From Afifella sp. IM 167 (GTDB taxonomy: Bacteria > Pseudomonadota > Alphaproteobacteria > Rhizobiales > Afifellaceae), in assembly GCF_020144925.1 (NCBI RefSeq), contig NZ_NSLC01000001.1:62001-126000 (forward strand): a stretch of 64,000 nt of DNA. Reading direction: 5' to 3'. The position numbers and the translations under genes were made by a program. This document shows, piece by piece, positions 43,184-52,969 of the stretch. How positions within the stretch are numbered: position 1 is the stretch's first letter; each line of letters opens with the position of its first letter. The notes under the pieces are model-generated. The model had not been told where the DNA came from, ran no database searches, and saw only the letters and a program-made list of their open reading frames with translations.

Positions 43184-44574
43184 TGGCCAAGCCGAAGAGC
43201 CAGTTCGTCTGCGTCAGCTGCGGCGCCGTCTCCTCGCGCTGGCAGGGGCGCTGCGACTCCTGCGGGGAATGGAACACGCTGCAGGAGGAAGGCCCGGCCC
43301 TGCCCGCCTCCACGGCGGCAGGGCGCGGCGTCGTCGTGCCGCTCCGCCCGCTTTCCGGCGAGGCGGAGAGCCCGCCGCGGATGCAGAGCGGCATCGCCGA
43401 GCTCGACCGGGTGACCGGCGGCGGCTTCGTGCCGGCCTCCGCGCTCCTCGTCGGCGGCGATCCGGGCATCGGCAAGTCGACGCTGCTTCTTCAGTCCGCC
43501 GCCGCCCTCGCCTTCGCGGGAAAGCGGGTCATCTACGTCTCCGGCGAGGAGGCGATCGACCAGGTGCGGCTTCGCGCCGAACGCCTGGGCATCATCGGCG
43601 CGCCGGTGGAACTCGCCGCCGAGACGCATGTGGAGGACATCCTCGCCACGCTGAAGGCCGGGCCGAGGGTCGACGCCGTCATCATCGATTCGGTGCAGAC
43701 GATGTGGACCGACCTCGCCGAGAGCGCCCCCGGCACGGTGACCCAGGTGCGCCTTGCCGCGCAGAACCTCATCCGCTTCGCCAAATCCTCCGGCGCCGTC
43801 GTCATCCTCGTCGGCCATGTCACCAAGGACGGCCAGATCGCCGGTCCGCGCGTCGTCGAGCACATGGTCGACGCCGTGCTTTATTTCGAGGGCGATTCGG
43901 GCCACCGCTTCCGCCTCCTCAGGGCCGTGAAGAACCGCTTCGGTCCGGCCTCGGAGATCGGCGTCTTCGAGATGACCGGCGACGGCCTCAAGGAGGTCGC
44001 CAACCCTTCCGATCTCTTCATCGGCGAGCGCGACACGCACAGCCCCGGCACGGCGATCTTCGCCGGCATGGAGGGCACGCGCCCGCTTCTGGTCGAGGTG
44101 CAGGCGCTCGTCTCCAATTCCGGCCTGGCGACGCCCCGCCGGGCGGTCGTCGGCTGGGATCCAAGCCGTCTCGCCATGCTGCTTGCCGTATTGGAGGCAC
44201 GCTGCGGCCTCGCTTTCGGCCCGTTCGACGTCTACCTCAACGTCGCCGGCGGGCTGAAGCTGGCCGAGCCGGCGGCGGATCTGGCCGTGGCAGCGGCGCT
44301 GATCTCCTCCCGGCTCGGGGTTGCGAGCCTGCCGGAGAGTATCTATTTCGGCGAGGTGAGCCTCTCCGGCACCATGCGCGCCGTGCCGCAATCCGCCGCG
44401 CGGCTCAAGGAAGCCGGCAAACTCGGCTTTCGACGGGCCTTTCTGCCCGAGGCGGGCAGCGACGAGGCAAAGACGGGACTGGCTCTGGACAAGATCGCGA
44501 GCTTGGTCGATATGGTGGCCGCCTTCGCCGCGCGGGCCGAGGCTGGCGGCGGCCAGGGTCGCGCGCGCGAATGA
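43183..44574 (+). CDS. radA: DNA repair protein RadA
   Basis: A RecA-like branch-migration ATPase/helicase, 463 residues. It has the four-Cys zinc finger FVCVSCGAVSSRWQGRCDSCGEW (9-31), Walker A GGDPGIGKSTLL, the RadA-specific KNRFGPASEIGVF, and a Lon-like C-terminal domain (VYLNVAGGLKLAEPAADLAVAAAL). ATG 43183 overlaps the alr stop (TGATG); the longer open frame upstream lies inside alr. Confidence 0.95.
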   Translation: MAKPKSQFVCVSCGAVSSRWQGRCDSCGEWNTLQEEGPALPASTAAGRGVVVPLRPLSGEAESPPRMQSGIAELDRVTGGGFVPASALLVGGDPGIGKSTLLLQSAAALAFAGKRVIYVSGEEAIDQVRLRAERLGIIGAPVELAAETHVEDILATLKAGPRVDAVIIDSVQTMWTDLAESAPGTVTQVRLAAQNLIRFAKSSGAVVILVGHVTKDGQIAGPRVVEHMVDAVLYFEGDSGHRFRLLRAVKNRFGPASEIGVFEMTGDGLKEVANPSDLFIGERDTHSPGTAIFAGMEGTRPLLVEVQALVSNSGLATPRRAVVGWDPSRLAMLLAVLEARCGLAFGPFDVYLNVAGGLKLAEPAADLAVAAALISSRLGVASLPESIYFGEVSLSGTMRAVPQSAARLKEAGKLGFRRAFLPEAGSDEAKTGLALDKIASLVDMVAAFAARAEAGGGQGRARE

Positions 44575-44635
44575 GCGGGGCTAGCGAAATAAGCGCGTGC
44601 CACGCCGGGCGCCACGCTTCAGGAGGCCATCCTTC

Positions 44636-45247
44636 ATGCCGATAACGCTTCTCGACGGCGTTCTCATTCTCGTCATGTTCGTCTCGGCGATGCTGGCGAT
44701 GATCCGCGGTTTCACCCGCGAGGTGTTTTCCATCGCCTCCTGGGTCGTCGCCGCGGTCGTGACCTATCTGTTCTGGCAGGATGTCCTGCCCTTCACGCAG
44801 AACTACGTCGACGACCGGACGGTGGCGATGGCGATCACCGTCGCCGGCATCTTCTTCCTCACGCTCATCGTCGTCTCGCTGGTAACGATGCGCATCTCCG
44901 ATTTCATCCTCGATTCCAAGGCCGGGCCGCTCGACCGCACCTTCGGCTTCATCTTCGGAGCCGCGCGCGGCCTTCTCCTCGTCGTCATCGCCGTCCTGTT
45001 CCTCAACTTCTTCATCTCGCCGGACCACCAGCCCGGCTGGATCAGCGACGCGCGATCCAAGCCCTGGCTCGACGCCATGGGAGAGGATCTGATGAACACC
45101 CTGCCGGAGGACCCGGAAGCGGAAATCATCGAGCGCTTCCGCCAGCAGGACGCCGACCGGCAGGCGCAGCCGGAACAGCCCGACGGCTCCGCCGGCAGCT
45201 ACGACGCCGACGACCAGAACGCCCTCAACCGCCAGCTCTCGCAGTGA
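44636..45247 (+). CDS. cvpA: CvpA family membrane protein
   Basis: A 203-residue membrane protein with about four hydrophobic segments: ITLLDGVLILVMFVSAMLAMIRGFTREVFSIASWVVAAVVTYLFW, AITVAGIFFLTLIVVSLVTMRIS and LLLVVIAVLFLNFF. The RGFTREVFSIASWVVAAVV segment is the CvpA hallmark. The C-terminus is polar. AGGAGG (44621-44626) decides the start. Like in many genomes it precedes purF, here with a GTGA overlap. CvpA family members have roles in envelope stress and colicin V export. Confidence 0.9.
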   Translation: MPITLLDGVLILVMFVSAMLAMIRGFTREVFSIASWVVAAVVTYLFWQDVLPFTQNYVDDRTVAMAITVAGIFFLTLIVVSLVTMRISDFILDSKAGPLDRTFGFIFGAARGLLLVVIAVLFLNFFISPDHQPGWISDARSKPWLDAMGEDLMNTLPEDPEAEIIERFRQQDADRQAQPEQPDGSAGSYDADDQNALNRQLSQ

Positions 45248-46734
45248 CGATGGTCAATCTCTACACGCATCCCTTCGACGCAGGCCCCGCCGGGAACTGC
45301 GATGACGACCGCTTCCACGAGGAATGCGGCGTCTTTGGCATCTTCGGTCATTCCGAGGCGGCGGCCCTGACCGCCCTCGGGCTGCACGCCCTGCAGCATC
45401 GCGGCCAGGAGGCCGCGGGCATCATCTCCTACGACAAGCGGCAGTTCCATGTGGAGCGCCATATCGGCCTTGTCGGCGACAACTTCACCAAGCCCTCGGT
45501 CATCAGCCGGCTCGCCGGCGACACCGCCATCGGCCACAACCGCTATTCCACCACCGGCGCGCCGGTGCTGCGCAACGTCCAGCCGTTGTTCGCCGAGTTC
45601 GCCGGCGGCGGCTTCGCGGTCGCCCATAACGGCAACATCACCAATGCCCGCGCGCTGCAGCACGAACTGCAAAAACGCGGTTCGATCTTCCAGTCCACCT
45701 CCGATACCGAATCGATCATCCACCTGATCGCCACCAGCCAGAAGGCGCCGCTGGTCGACCGCCTGATCGACGCGCTGTCGCAGATCGAGGGCGCCTATTC
45801 CCTCGTGGCGCTGTCGGAAAAGAAGATGATCGGCTGCCGCGATCCGCTCGGCGTGCGCCCGCTCGTCCTCGGCGACCTCGACGGCGCCTATGTGCTGACC
45901 TCCGAGACCTGCGCCCTCGACATCATCGGCGCGCGCCTCGTGCGCGAGATCGAGCCGGGCGAGATGGTGATCGTCACCGAGCACGGCATCGATTCCATGA
46001 AGCCCTTCCAGGCCGGCAAGTCGCGCTTCTGCATTTTCGAACACGTCTATTTCGCCCGGCCGGATTCGGTCGTGGGCGGCTCCTCCATCTACGAATCGCG
46101 CAAGAAGATCGGCCGCGAGCTCGCCCGCGAGGCCCCCGCCGACGCCGATCTCATCGTGCCGGTGCCCGACAGCGGCAATCCGGGCGCCATCGGCTTCGCC
46201 GAGGAGAGCGGCATTCCCTTCGAGCTCGGCATCATTCGCAACCATTATGTTGGGCGCACCTTCATCGAGCCGACCGATTCCATCCGCCATATGGGCGTGA
46301 AGCTGAAGCACAACGCCAATTCGGCGATCCTGAAGGGCAAGCGCGTCGTCCTCGTCGACGATTCCATCGTGCGCGGCACCACCTCGCTGAAGATCGTGGA
46401 AATGGTGCGCGACGCCGGCGCCGCCGAGGTGCATATGCGCATCGCCAGCCCGCCGACGACGAACCCATGCTTCTACGGCGTCGATACGCCGGAAAAGGCC
46501 AAGCTTCTCGCCTCGCGCATGAGCGTGGAGGAGATGGCCTCCTTCATCCGCGTCGACAGCCTTGCCTTCCTGACGATCGACGGGCTCTACCGGGCCGTCG
46601 GCGAGGAGGGCCGCAACGCACTCTCGCCGCAATATTGCGACGCCTGCTTCACCGGCGAATATCCGACCCGCCTCACCGACCAGGAGCAGAGGGGCGACGT
46701 GCGCCAGCTCAGCCTGCTTGCGGAGGCGGGATGA
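45244..46734 (+). CDS. purF: Amidophosphoribosyltransferase
   Basis: First committed step of purine synthesis: PRPP plus glutamine to phosphoribosylamine. The 496-residue protein has a short propeptide before catalytic Cys in ECGVFGIFGHSEAA, NTN-glutaminase motifs (GHNRYSTTGAP, NGNITNA), and the PRPP loop VVLVDDSIVRGTTSLKIVEMVRDAGA. Starts are GTG 45244 (overlapping the cvpA stop) or ATG 45250; both preserve the catalytic domain. Its stop overlaps the SDR start (ATGA). Confidence 0.95.
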   Translation: MTMVNLYTHPFDAGPAGNCDDDRFHEECGVFGIFGHSEAAALTALGLHALQHRGQEAAGIISYDKRQFHVERHIGLVGDNFTKPSVISRLAGDTAIGHNRYSTTGAPVLRNVQPLFAEFAGGGFAVAHNGNITNARALQHELQKRGSIFQSTSDTESIIHLIATSQKAPLVDRLIDALSQIEGAYSLVALSEKKMIGCRDPLGVRPLVLGDLDGAYVLTSETCALDIIGARLVREIEPGEMVIVTEHGIDSMKPFQAGKSRFCIFEHVYFARPDSVVGGSSIYESRKKIGRELAREAPADADLIVPVPDSGNPGAIGFAEESGIPFELGIIRNHYVGRTFIEPTDSIRHMGVKLKHNANSAILKGKRVVLVDDSIVRGTTSLKIVEMVRDAGAAEVHMRIASPPTTNPCFYGVDTPEKAKLLASRMSVEEMASFIRVDSLAFLTIDGLYRAVGEEGRNALSPQYCDACFTGEYPTRLTDQEQRGDVRQLSLLAEAG

Positions 46735-47480
46735 ACGCCGAAACACGGCCCCTCGAAGGCCGCATCGCCGTCGTCACCGGGGCCACCCGCGGCATCGGCT
46801 ATTTCGCCGCCAAGGCACTCGCCGAGGCGGGCGCCCATATCGTCGCCCTCGGCCGCACCCAGGGCGCACTGGAAGAGCTCGACGACGAGATCCGCGCCAA
46901 GGGCGGCGCCACGACGCTGGTGCCGCTCGACCTCACAGACGGGGAAGGCATCGACCGCCTCGGCGCGGCGATCAACGACCGCTGGGGCAAGCTCGACATC
47001 TTCCTGGCCAATGCCGGCACGCTGGGCACGCTCTCGCCGCTCGGCCACGTCAAGGCGAAGGACTGGGAGCAGGTGATGGCGATCAATGTCACCGCCAACT
47101 GGCGCCTGCTGCGCACGCTGGACCCGGTGCTGAAGCGCTCCGACGCCGGCCGGGCGATCTTCATCTCCTCGGGCGTCGCCCACACCACCAAGCCGTTCTG
47201 GGGCCCCTATGCGGTCTCCAAGGCCGCGCTGGAGGCGATCGCGCGCACCTATGCGCACGAGAACGAGAATTCCCCGATCAACGTGTCGATCGTCAATCCG
47301 GGGCCGATGCGCACGGCGATGCGCGCCCGCGCCATGCCGGGCGAGGATCCGCAGACCCTGCCGCATCCTTCCGAGCTCGCGCCCTATCTGGTGGAAATGG
47401 CCTCGCCCGCTTTCCAGCGGACCGACCAGCTTTTCGACTTTCCCGAAAAGGCCTGGCTCGCCTATCGCGCCCCGGCCTGA
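46731..47480 (+). CDS. SDR family oxidoreductase
   Basis: A 249-residue short-chain dehydrogenase. The Rossmann motif is TGATRGIGYFAAKAL (about 16-30), followed by LANAGTLGTLSPLG and the catalytic ISSGVAHTTKPFWGPYAVSK. The catalytic YxxxK (YAVSK) is present. NPGPMRTAMRARAMPGEDPQTLPHPSE is a typical alphaproteobacterial variant downstream of purF. The substrate is unknown. It is translationally coupled to purF. Confidence 0.9.
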   Translation: MNAETRPLEGRIAVVTGATRGIGYFAAKALAEAGAHIVALGRTQGALEELDDEIRAKGGATTLVPLDLTDGEGIDRLGAAINDRWGKLDIFLANAGTLGTLSPLGHVKAKDWEQVMAINVTANWRLLRTLDPVLKRSDAGRAIFISSGVAHTTKPFWGPYAVSKAALEAIARTYAHENENSPINVSIVNPGPMRTAMRARAMPGEDPQTLPHPSELAPYLVEMASPAFQRTDQLFDFPEKAWLAYRAPA

Positions 47481-47501
47481 GCGTCCGCCGCGGCGGAGAG
47501 G

Positions 47502-48947
47502 CTAGCCTCTCCCGCCCCGGCCTGAACGACCGCCCTTGCGCCCGCCGCTCGGTCCCCTGCCGCGACTTTCCGCATAGGGGTTCTTGGAGGCGCGCGTCAT
47601 CAGCCGGATCGGCACGCCAGCCAGGCCGAAATCTTCCCGCAGTCCGTTGACCACGTAGCGCTTGTAGGATTCCGGCAGCGCCTCGGGGCGCGAGCAGGAA
47701 AGGAAGAACGTCGGCGGGCGGGTCTTCGACTGGGTGAGGTACTTCACCTTCAGCCGCCGGCCGGAGACGGCGGGAGGCGGATGGTGCGCCACCAGATGGT
47801 CCAGCCAGCGGTTGAGCGAGGCGGTCGGCACGCGCTTGTTCCAGATGTCGTAGACCTTGCTGAGCGCGCCCATGAGCCGGTCGAGGCCGGAGCCCGTCAG
47901 CGCCGAGATGGGGATGAGCGGCACGCCGCGCACCTGCGCCAGGGTGTTGTTGAGGTCCGCCTCCAGCTCGCGCCGCACGGCATCCGCATCGGTAACCTGA
48001 TCCCATTTGTTGAGGGCAAGGACGAGCGCCCTGCCCTCCTTGGCGACGAGATCGGCGATCTGCAGGTCCTGCTTCTCGAAGGGCATCGTCGCATCGATGA
48101 CGATGATGACGACCTCCGAAAAGCGGATGGCCCTGAGAGCATCGCCCACCGACAGCTTCTCCAGCTTGTCGATCACCTTGGCGCGGCGCCTGAGGCCGGC
48201 GGTATCGACCAGACGGAAGGGCCGGCCCTTCCACTCCCAGTCGACGGCGATCGCATCGCGCGTGATGCCTGCTTCCGGGCCCGTGAGCATCCGCTCCTCG
48301 CCGATGAGGCGGTTGACGAGGGTCGACTTGCCGGCATTCGGCTGACCGACGATGGTGACCCGGATCGGCTTTGCCGGCCCTTCGTCCTCGGATGGCTCGC
48401 CATCCTCGTCCAGTTCCTCCTCCTCCGGCCTCGCCTCGAGCGCCATGCGCTCCGGGCCGAGGGCTTCCGCGATCGCCTCGTAGAGGTCGGGAATTCCGAG
48501 CCCATGCTCGGCGGAGATCGGCACGGCCTCGCCGAAGCCAAGCGAATAGGCTTCCAGAAGCCCCGCATCGGCCGCGCGTCCCTCCGCCTTGTTGGCGACG
48601 AGCACGACGGGGCGGCCGCCGGCGCGGATGAGGCGGGCGAAATGCTCGTCGTCCGGCGTCACGCCGACGCGCGCATCCATCATGAAGAGGGAAATATCCG
48701 CTTCGGCGAGCGCCCGCTCGGTCTGGGCGCGCATGCGCCCCTGCAGGCTGTCGTCGGTGGCGTCTTCCAGGCCCGCCGTATCGATCAGCGTGACCTCTAG
48801 GTCGCCGAGCTTGGCCGGCGCCTCGCGCCGGTCGCGCGTCACCCCCGGCCGGTCGTCGACCAGCGCGATCTTCTGGCCGGCGAGCCGGTTGAACAGGGTC
48901 GATTTGCCGACATTCGGCCGGCCGATGAGGGCGAGCGTCAGCGCCAT
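47502..48947 (-). CDS. der: Ribosome-assembly GTPase Der (EngA)
   Basis: A 481-residue twin-GTPase for 50S assembly. The first G domain has [12 protein letters not shown] and VTRDRREAP; the second has [23 protein letters not shown] and [10 protein letters not shown]; then the C-terminal KH-like domain follows. An acidic linker (Glu/Asp-rich, about 177-195) separates the G domains. A basic Gly/Arg tail ends the protein. bamB lies ten bases upstream on the same strand. Confidence 0.95.
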   Translation of the reverse strand: MALTLALIGRPNVGKSTLFNRLAGQKIALVDDRPGVTRDRREAPAKLGDLEVTLIDTAGLEDATDDSLQGRMRAQTERALAEADISLFMMDARVGVTPDDEHFARLIRAGGRPVVLVANKAEGRAADAGLLEAYSLGFGEAVPISAEHGLGIPDLYEAIAEALGPERMALEARPEEEELDEDGEPSEDEGPAKPIRVTIVGQPNAGKSTLVNRLIGEERMLTGPEAGITRDAIAVDWEWKGRPFRLVDTAGLRRRAKVIDKLEKLSVGDALRAIRFSEVVIIVIDATMPFEKQDLQIADLVAKEGRALVLALNKWDQVTDADAVRRELEADLNNTLAQVRGVPLIPISALTGSGLDRLMGALSKVYDIWNKRVPTASLNRWLDHLVAHHPPPAVSGRRLKVKYLTQSKTRPPTFFLSCSRPEALPESYKRYVVNGLREDFGLAGVPIRLMTRASKNPYAESRGRGPSGGRKGGRSGRGGRG

Positions 48948-48957
48948 GGCGCGGCGC

Positions 48958-50277
48958 CTACTGCAGCGCCGTCAGGGACCCGTCGGCGGTGACGATGTAA
49001 AGCCGCCCGCCTGCCGCGATCGGGCTCTGCAGGCCGCGGTCGGGGATCGCCCGCTCGCCGGTGATCTGGCCGCTCGCGGCATCGACGCTGATCAGCTTCT
49101 TGTCGTTGGAAACCGCCCAGAGCTGACCGCCGGCCAGGACCGGCCCCGCCCAGGTGGAGAAGAAGCGCTTCTTGCGCACCACCGGCAGGGAGGTCTGCCA
49201 GAAGGGCCTGCCCGTGCGCCGGTCGAGCGCGACCAAGTTGTCCTTTAGGTCGACGAGGAAGATGGCATTGCCGGAAACGGCGGGCGTCGCGGCCGAACCG
49301 ATATTCTGCTCCCACAGGCGCTGTCCGTTTCGCAGGGAAATCGCGATGGTGCGCCCGGAGACGCCGGTCGCATAGACGACGCCGTCATAGACGACGGGGC
49401 TTGCGGCAACGTCCGTCAGGCCGGAGACGGCAAGCGTGCGCGTCGCGCGGATCACCGCGTCGGCCCATTCCAGTTCGCCCTTGGCGGCGTTGAAGGCGAT
49501 CACCTCGCCGGAGGAATAGGGCACGATGACCGTGTTGCCGACGACGGCCGGGCTCGCGCCGGAAAGCACGCCCGCATTCTCCGGAATGCCCGGATAGGTC
49601 CAGGCCTCCGTGCCGTCGGCGACGTTGACCGCGTGCAGCACGTTCGTCTGCGTCACCACATAGACCTTGCCCCCGGCTGCCGTCGGCGCAGAGCGCGCCG
49701 GCGCCTTGAGGTCGTAGGTCCATACGCGCCCGCCATTGCTCGGATTGAGAGCGACGAGCTCGCCATAGCCGGTGGCGACGAGGACGACGTTGTCCGCCGA
49801 GGTGACGCCGCCGCCCGGGGAGCGGCTCTTCTCTCCCTCCGGCTTCAGCGCCACGGCCCATGCCTTGCCGCCGCCGGTGGAGAGCGCCGTCACCGTGCCG
49901 TCGGCGTCATAGGCGTAGATGCGCCCGCCGGAGATGATGGGCGGCGCGGAGGAGCGCGCATTGCGCTTGCCGGAGCCGAAGACGCGAGCCCGGAAGGCCG
50001 TCGCCGAAGCGTTGCCGGCGAGAGCCACGTTGCCCGGCGCATTGGCGGCGTTGCCGCCCGGCTGCGGCCAGTCGCTGCTCGTCGCCGCGCCGATCGCCAC
50101 CGAACCCTCGGCGCGATTCGCCTCGTCGACGACGAGAACCTCGTGCCGTTCGCCGGGGAGGATCTCTTCCCTGGAGCCGAACGGGTTGATGGCGCCGAGC
50201 GAGCTGCAGCCCGATACGAGCGCCGCCAGTGCCGCAAGGCTCGCCAGCCGCACCCAGATTTTCGTCTGCCTTGTCAT
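48958..50277 (-). CDS. bamB: Outer-membrane assembly lipoprotein BamB (PQQ-like beta-propeller)
   Basis: A 439-residue lipoprotein with signal peptide and lipobox LVSGC (Cys24). Eight-bladed beta-propeller repeats are visible as recurring DG.V.ALD..TG..W patterns, e.g. [41 protein letters not shown] and [15 protein letters not shown]. It is a component of the BAM complex that folds outer-membrane proteins. The order TPR, bamB, der is typical. Confidence 0.93.
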   Translation of the reverse strand: MTRQTKIWVRLASLAALAALVSGCSSLGAINPFGSREEILPGERHEVLVVDEANRAEGSVAIGAATSSDWPQPGGNAANAPGNVALAGNASATAFRARVFGSGKRNARSSAPPIISGGRIYAYDADGTVTALSTGGGKAWAVALKPEGEKSRSPGGGVTSADNVVLVATGYGELVALNPSNGGRVWTYDLKAPARSAPTAAGGKVYVVTQTNVLHAVNVADGTEAWTYPGIPENAGVLSGASPAVVGNTVIVPYSSGEVIAFNAAKGELEWADAVIRATRTLAVSGLTDVAASPVVYDGVVYATGVSGRTIAISLRNGQRLWEQNIGSAATPAVSGNAIFLVDLKDNLVALDRRTGRPFWQTSLPVVRKKRFFSTWAGPVLAGGQLWAVSNDKKLISVDAASGQITGERAIPDRGLQSPIAAGGRLYIVTADGSLTALQ

Positions 50278-50314
50278 GAGCTCCGCCCGCTGTCCTTGCC
50301 GGCTCCAAAGGGCC

Positions 50315-51091
50315 TTATTGCGTCATTTCTGTGTCGGATGCGGCTTCGCCGGCCGAATTCGGCTCGCCCGCGCCGGCCGTACCGCTGTCGCTTGCCGTGC
50401 CCGCCTCGCCCGCTGCCGGCGTTTCCGCCTGGCCGTCGATCACGGCGATCATCAGCCCGGCGCGCGAGCGCAACCCCTGAGGAGCCTGCGCGTCCTCGCC
50501 GATGGAGATGAAGCGCTCGCGGGCCGCTTCCAGATCGCCGCGCTGATAGGCGACCAGGCCGAGAATCTCGCGGGCCGAATAGCGCCAGGGATTGCCGGCC
50601 TCGTCGAGGCCCTCCACCCGGCTCTCCGCCCCGTCGAGGTCGCCCGCATCGAGCGCGATCAAAGCGCCGCGCACATGGGCGAGATCGCGCATCACGGAGG
50701 GCACGGAGCCGTCGCTGGCGATGTCGTCGAAAGCTTTCAGAGCCGCCGAACGGTCCTCGCCGGAAGCGGCGAGCTCGGCCTCGCGAAGACGGGCGAGCAT
50801 GCCGTAGCCGCCCCCCTCGCTGGCGAGCTTGTCGAGCGTGGCGCGGCCTTCCTCGACATTGCCCTTCTCGATGCTCTCCAGCGCGGTGAGATAGCGGTCG
50901 CCGGTCTCGCTCGCCTGCTTGGCCTGCCACCAGACATAGCCGCGATAGCCGCCGGTGATCACGACAACCAGGACGCATACGGCGATGATGAGGAGCCCGA
51001 AGCGGTCCCACAGGCTCTTCAGCTGCTCGCGGCGCAGCTCTTCGTCCACCTCGCGGATGAAGGGATCGGACGTGCGGTCGTCTTGGGTCAT
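50315..51091 (-). CDS. Tetratricopeptide-repeat membrane protein (YfgM-like)
   Basis: A 258-residue single-pass protein. A charged cytoplasmic N-terminus precedes a TM segment (RFGLLIIAVCVLVVVITGGYRGYVWW) and a periplasmic TPR-like domain (ETGDRYLTALESIEKGNVEEGRATLDKLAS, REILGLVAYQRGDLEAARERFISIGED). The tail is Ala/Glu/Ser-rich. YfgM-type proteins work with the Sec translocon and periplasmic chaperones. It lies 37 bases upstream of bamB on the same strand. Confidence 0.88.
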   Translation of the reverse strand: MTQDDRTSDPFIREVDEELRREQLKSLWDRFGLLIIAVCVLVVVITGGYRGYVWWQAKQASETGDRYLTALESIEKGNVEEGRATLDKLASEGGGYGMLARLREAELAASGEDRSAALKAFDDIASDGSVPSVMRDLAHVRGALIALDAGDLDGAESRVEGLDEAGNPWRYSAREILGLVAYQRGDLEAARERFISIGEDAQAPQGLRSRAGLMIAVIDGQAETPAAGEAGTASDSGTAGAGEPNSAGEAASDTEMTQ

Positions 51092-51218
51092 CGCCTCTTA
51101 GGATTCTTTTTCCCGCGGCCTCGGGGCGCGGCGGGTTTGGACTGGGCTTGCCAGGGCGGGCGGAACCTATCCAGTTTGCCCTTCCCGCGCAATGCGTGGC
51201 TCGGCGCGGTCTTGCCGC

Positions 51219-52040
51219 CTATTTCGGCTTTTCTCCGTAGACATGCTCCGGCCCCGGAAAGCTCTCCTCGCGCACCGCCTCGGCATAGGCGGCGACCGCC
51301 TCCTCGATATGGGCGCGCAGCGAGCCGAACTTCCGGACGAATTTCGGCACCCATTCGTTGAGGCCGAGCATGTCTTCAAGGACGAGCACCTGACCGTCGC
51401 AGGCCGGCGAGGCGCCGATGCCGATGGTCACCGCCGGCACCGCCTCGGTGATGCGCCGCGCCACCGGTTCCACGATGCCTTCCATGACGATGGCGAAGGC
51501 GCCCGCCTCGGAGATCGCCATGGCGTCCTCCTCCAGCGCCTTCTGCCCCTCCTCCGACCGCCCCTGCACCCGGAAGCCGCCCATCGTGTTCACCGATTGC
51601 GGCGTCAGCCCGACATGGCCCATCACCGGCACGCCGCGCCGCGTCATGAAGGCGACGGTCTCGGCCATGTGCTTGCCGCCTTCGAGCTTCACCGCCCCGG
51701 CGCCGGTCTCCTTGAGAATGCGCGCGGCGTTGTGGAAGGCCTGCTGCGGGCTCTCCTCGTAGGAGCCGAAGGGCATATCGACGACGACGAGGGCCCGGCT
51801 GGAGCCGCGCATCACGGCAAGCCCCTGCAGGATCATCATCTCCAGCGTCACCGGCACGGTCGTCTCCAGCCCGTGCATGACGTTGCCGAGCGAATCGCCG
51901 ACGAGGATAAAGTCGACGTACTGATCGACGATGCCGGCCGTATGCGCATGGTAGGCGGTGAGCGAGACGACCTTCTCGCCGCCCTTGCGCTTGGCGATAT
52001 CGACCGCCGTCAGCCGGCGAAGCTTGTTTTGAACGGACAA
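51219..52040 (-). CDS. panB: 3-methyl-2-oxobutanoate hydroxymethyltransferase
   Basis: Pantothenate synthesis: makes ketopantoate from 2-oxoisovalerate and methylene-THF. The 273-residue barrel has [42 protein letters not shown], the KLEGG motif and [16 protein letters not shown]. No ATG gives the family N-terminus, but TTG at 52038-52040 does ([24 protein letters not shown]) and has GGGAGG just before it. No panC is adjacent. Confidence 0.94.
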   Translation of the reverse strand: MSVQNKLRRLTAVDIAKRKGGEKVVSLTAYHAHTAGIVDQYVDFILVGDSLGNVMHGLETTVPVTLEMMILQGLAVMRGSSRALVVVDMPFGSYEESPQQAFHNAARILKETGAGAVKLEGGKHMAETVAFMTRRGVPVMGHVGLTPQSVNTMGGFRVQGRSEEGQKALEEDAMAISEAGAFAIVMEGIVEPVARRITEAVPAVTIGIGASPACDGQVLVLEDMLGLNEWVPKFVRKFGSLRAHIEEAVAAYAEAVREESFPGPEHVYGEKPK

Positions 52041-52044
52041 AATT

Positions 52045-52050
52045 CCTCCC
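52045..52050 (-). promoter_or_regulatory. Shine-Dalgarno of panB deciding a TTG start
   Basis: On the minus strand GGGAGG lies four bases before TTG at 52040. The resulting protein begins exactly where PanB proteins begin, so both observations support TTG initiation. Confidence 0.65.
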
Positions 52051-52105
52051 AGGAGCTTTCGCTCTCTTACCGGCCGGCGAAATGCCGGCGAACGGGCACC
52101 GAACC

Positions 52106-52681
52106 TTAGCCGAGCGGCGAGACGCCGATCAGCCATTTGTGCAGGAAGAGCAGGAAGGCAAGCCAGAGCGCAAGCCCGATGCCCATGCGGATGAGCTCCG
52201 GCCGCCACGGCCCGGCCATGCGCACGACGCCGGCGCGCCTGTCGCGCCGGCGCGCGGCGGCATAGTCGGCGATCGCCCAGACGAGGAACGAGCCGAACAG
52301 GAAGATGTCGGCGAGGGTGCCGTTGGCCAGAAGATGGGCGAAGGCCCACACCTTGACGCCGAGCACCATCGGATGGCCGACGGCGGCCCGGACCGGGCCG
52401 CGCGATCCGTTGAGCGCCACGAGCGCGAAGGCCGCGGCGTTGAGGAGAATGCCGACATGGCGCGTCCAGACCGGCGGATCCCAGATGACGACCGGCGCCT
52501 GGCGCGCCATGCCGTAGCCCCAGACGATGAGCAGGAAGCCGAGGATGGAGGCAAGCGAGTAGATGCCCTTCCACACCCCTTCGCCGCGCTCGGCGATCAG
52601 GCGCTCGCGAAAATCCTCGCCCCAGATGCGTACCGAATGCGCGCCGAGGAAAAGGATGAGGCCGAGAATGAGGACGAACAT
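52106..52681 (-). CDS. NnrU family membrane protein
   Basis: A 191-residue protein with about six TM segments. The NnrU signature is seen in [49 protein letters not shown] and [48 protein letters not shown]. NnrU was named from denitrification clusters but is widespread and isoprenylcysteine methyltransferase-like; the function here is unknown. Confidence 0.88.
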   Translation of the reverse strand: MFVLILGLILFLGAHSVRIWGEDFRERLIAERGEGVWKGIYSLASILGFLLIVWGYGMARQAPVVIWDPPVWTRHVGILLNAAAFALVALNGSRGPVRAAVGHPMVLGVKVWAFAHLLANGTLADIFLFGSFLVWAIADYAAARRRDRRAGVVRMAGPWRPELIRMGIGLALWLAFLLFLHKWLIGVSPLG

Positions 52682-52969
52682 TGCCGGAAGCCTCCTGCGG
52701 GGCGGCGGCCCGCCGCCGGCAATTCGCTAGCTCGAAACCGCCCCCCTCACAAGGGACGCGATGTCTCCCCATCGGCGCCTTGCGGCCCGCCTCCACCGAA
52801 AGGCCCGTTTGCCTCCGCCGAAAATCTGTGCCCCTTAGGGCGACCTGCCCGCTTCGGGATGCGTCCGGCCATGCCTGGATGCCCCCTTCGGGCGGCCATT
52901 CTCCGCAATATCGCACATCCGGAAGGCGCGCGCCGACAGGTGCAGCGACGTCTCACCATCGGACTGACC

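Noticed and set aside
47492-47516. Bidirectional terminator between the SDR gene and der
   Set aside because: A near-perfect hairpin overlaps the der stop but has a bulge and no T-run on either strand.
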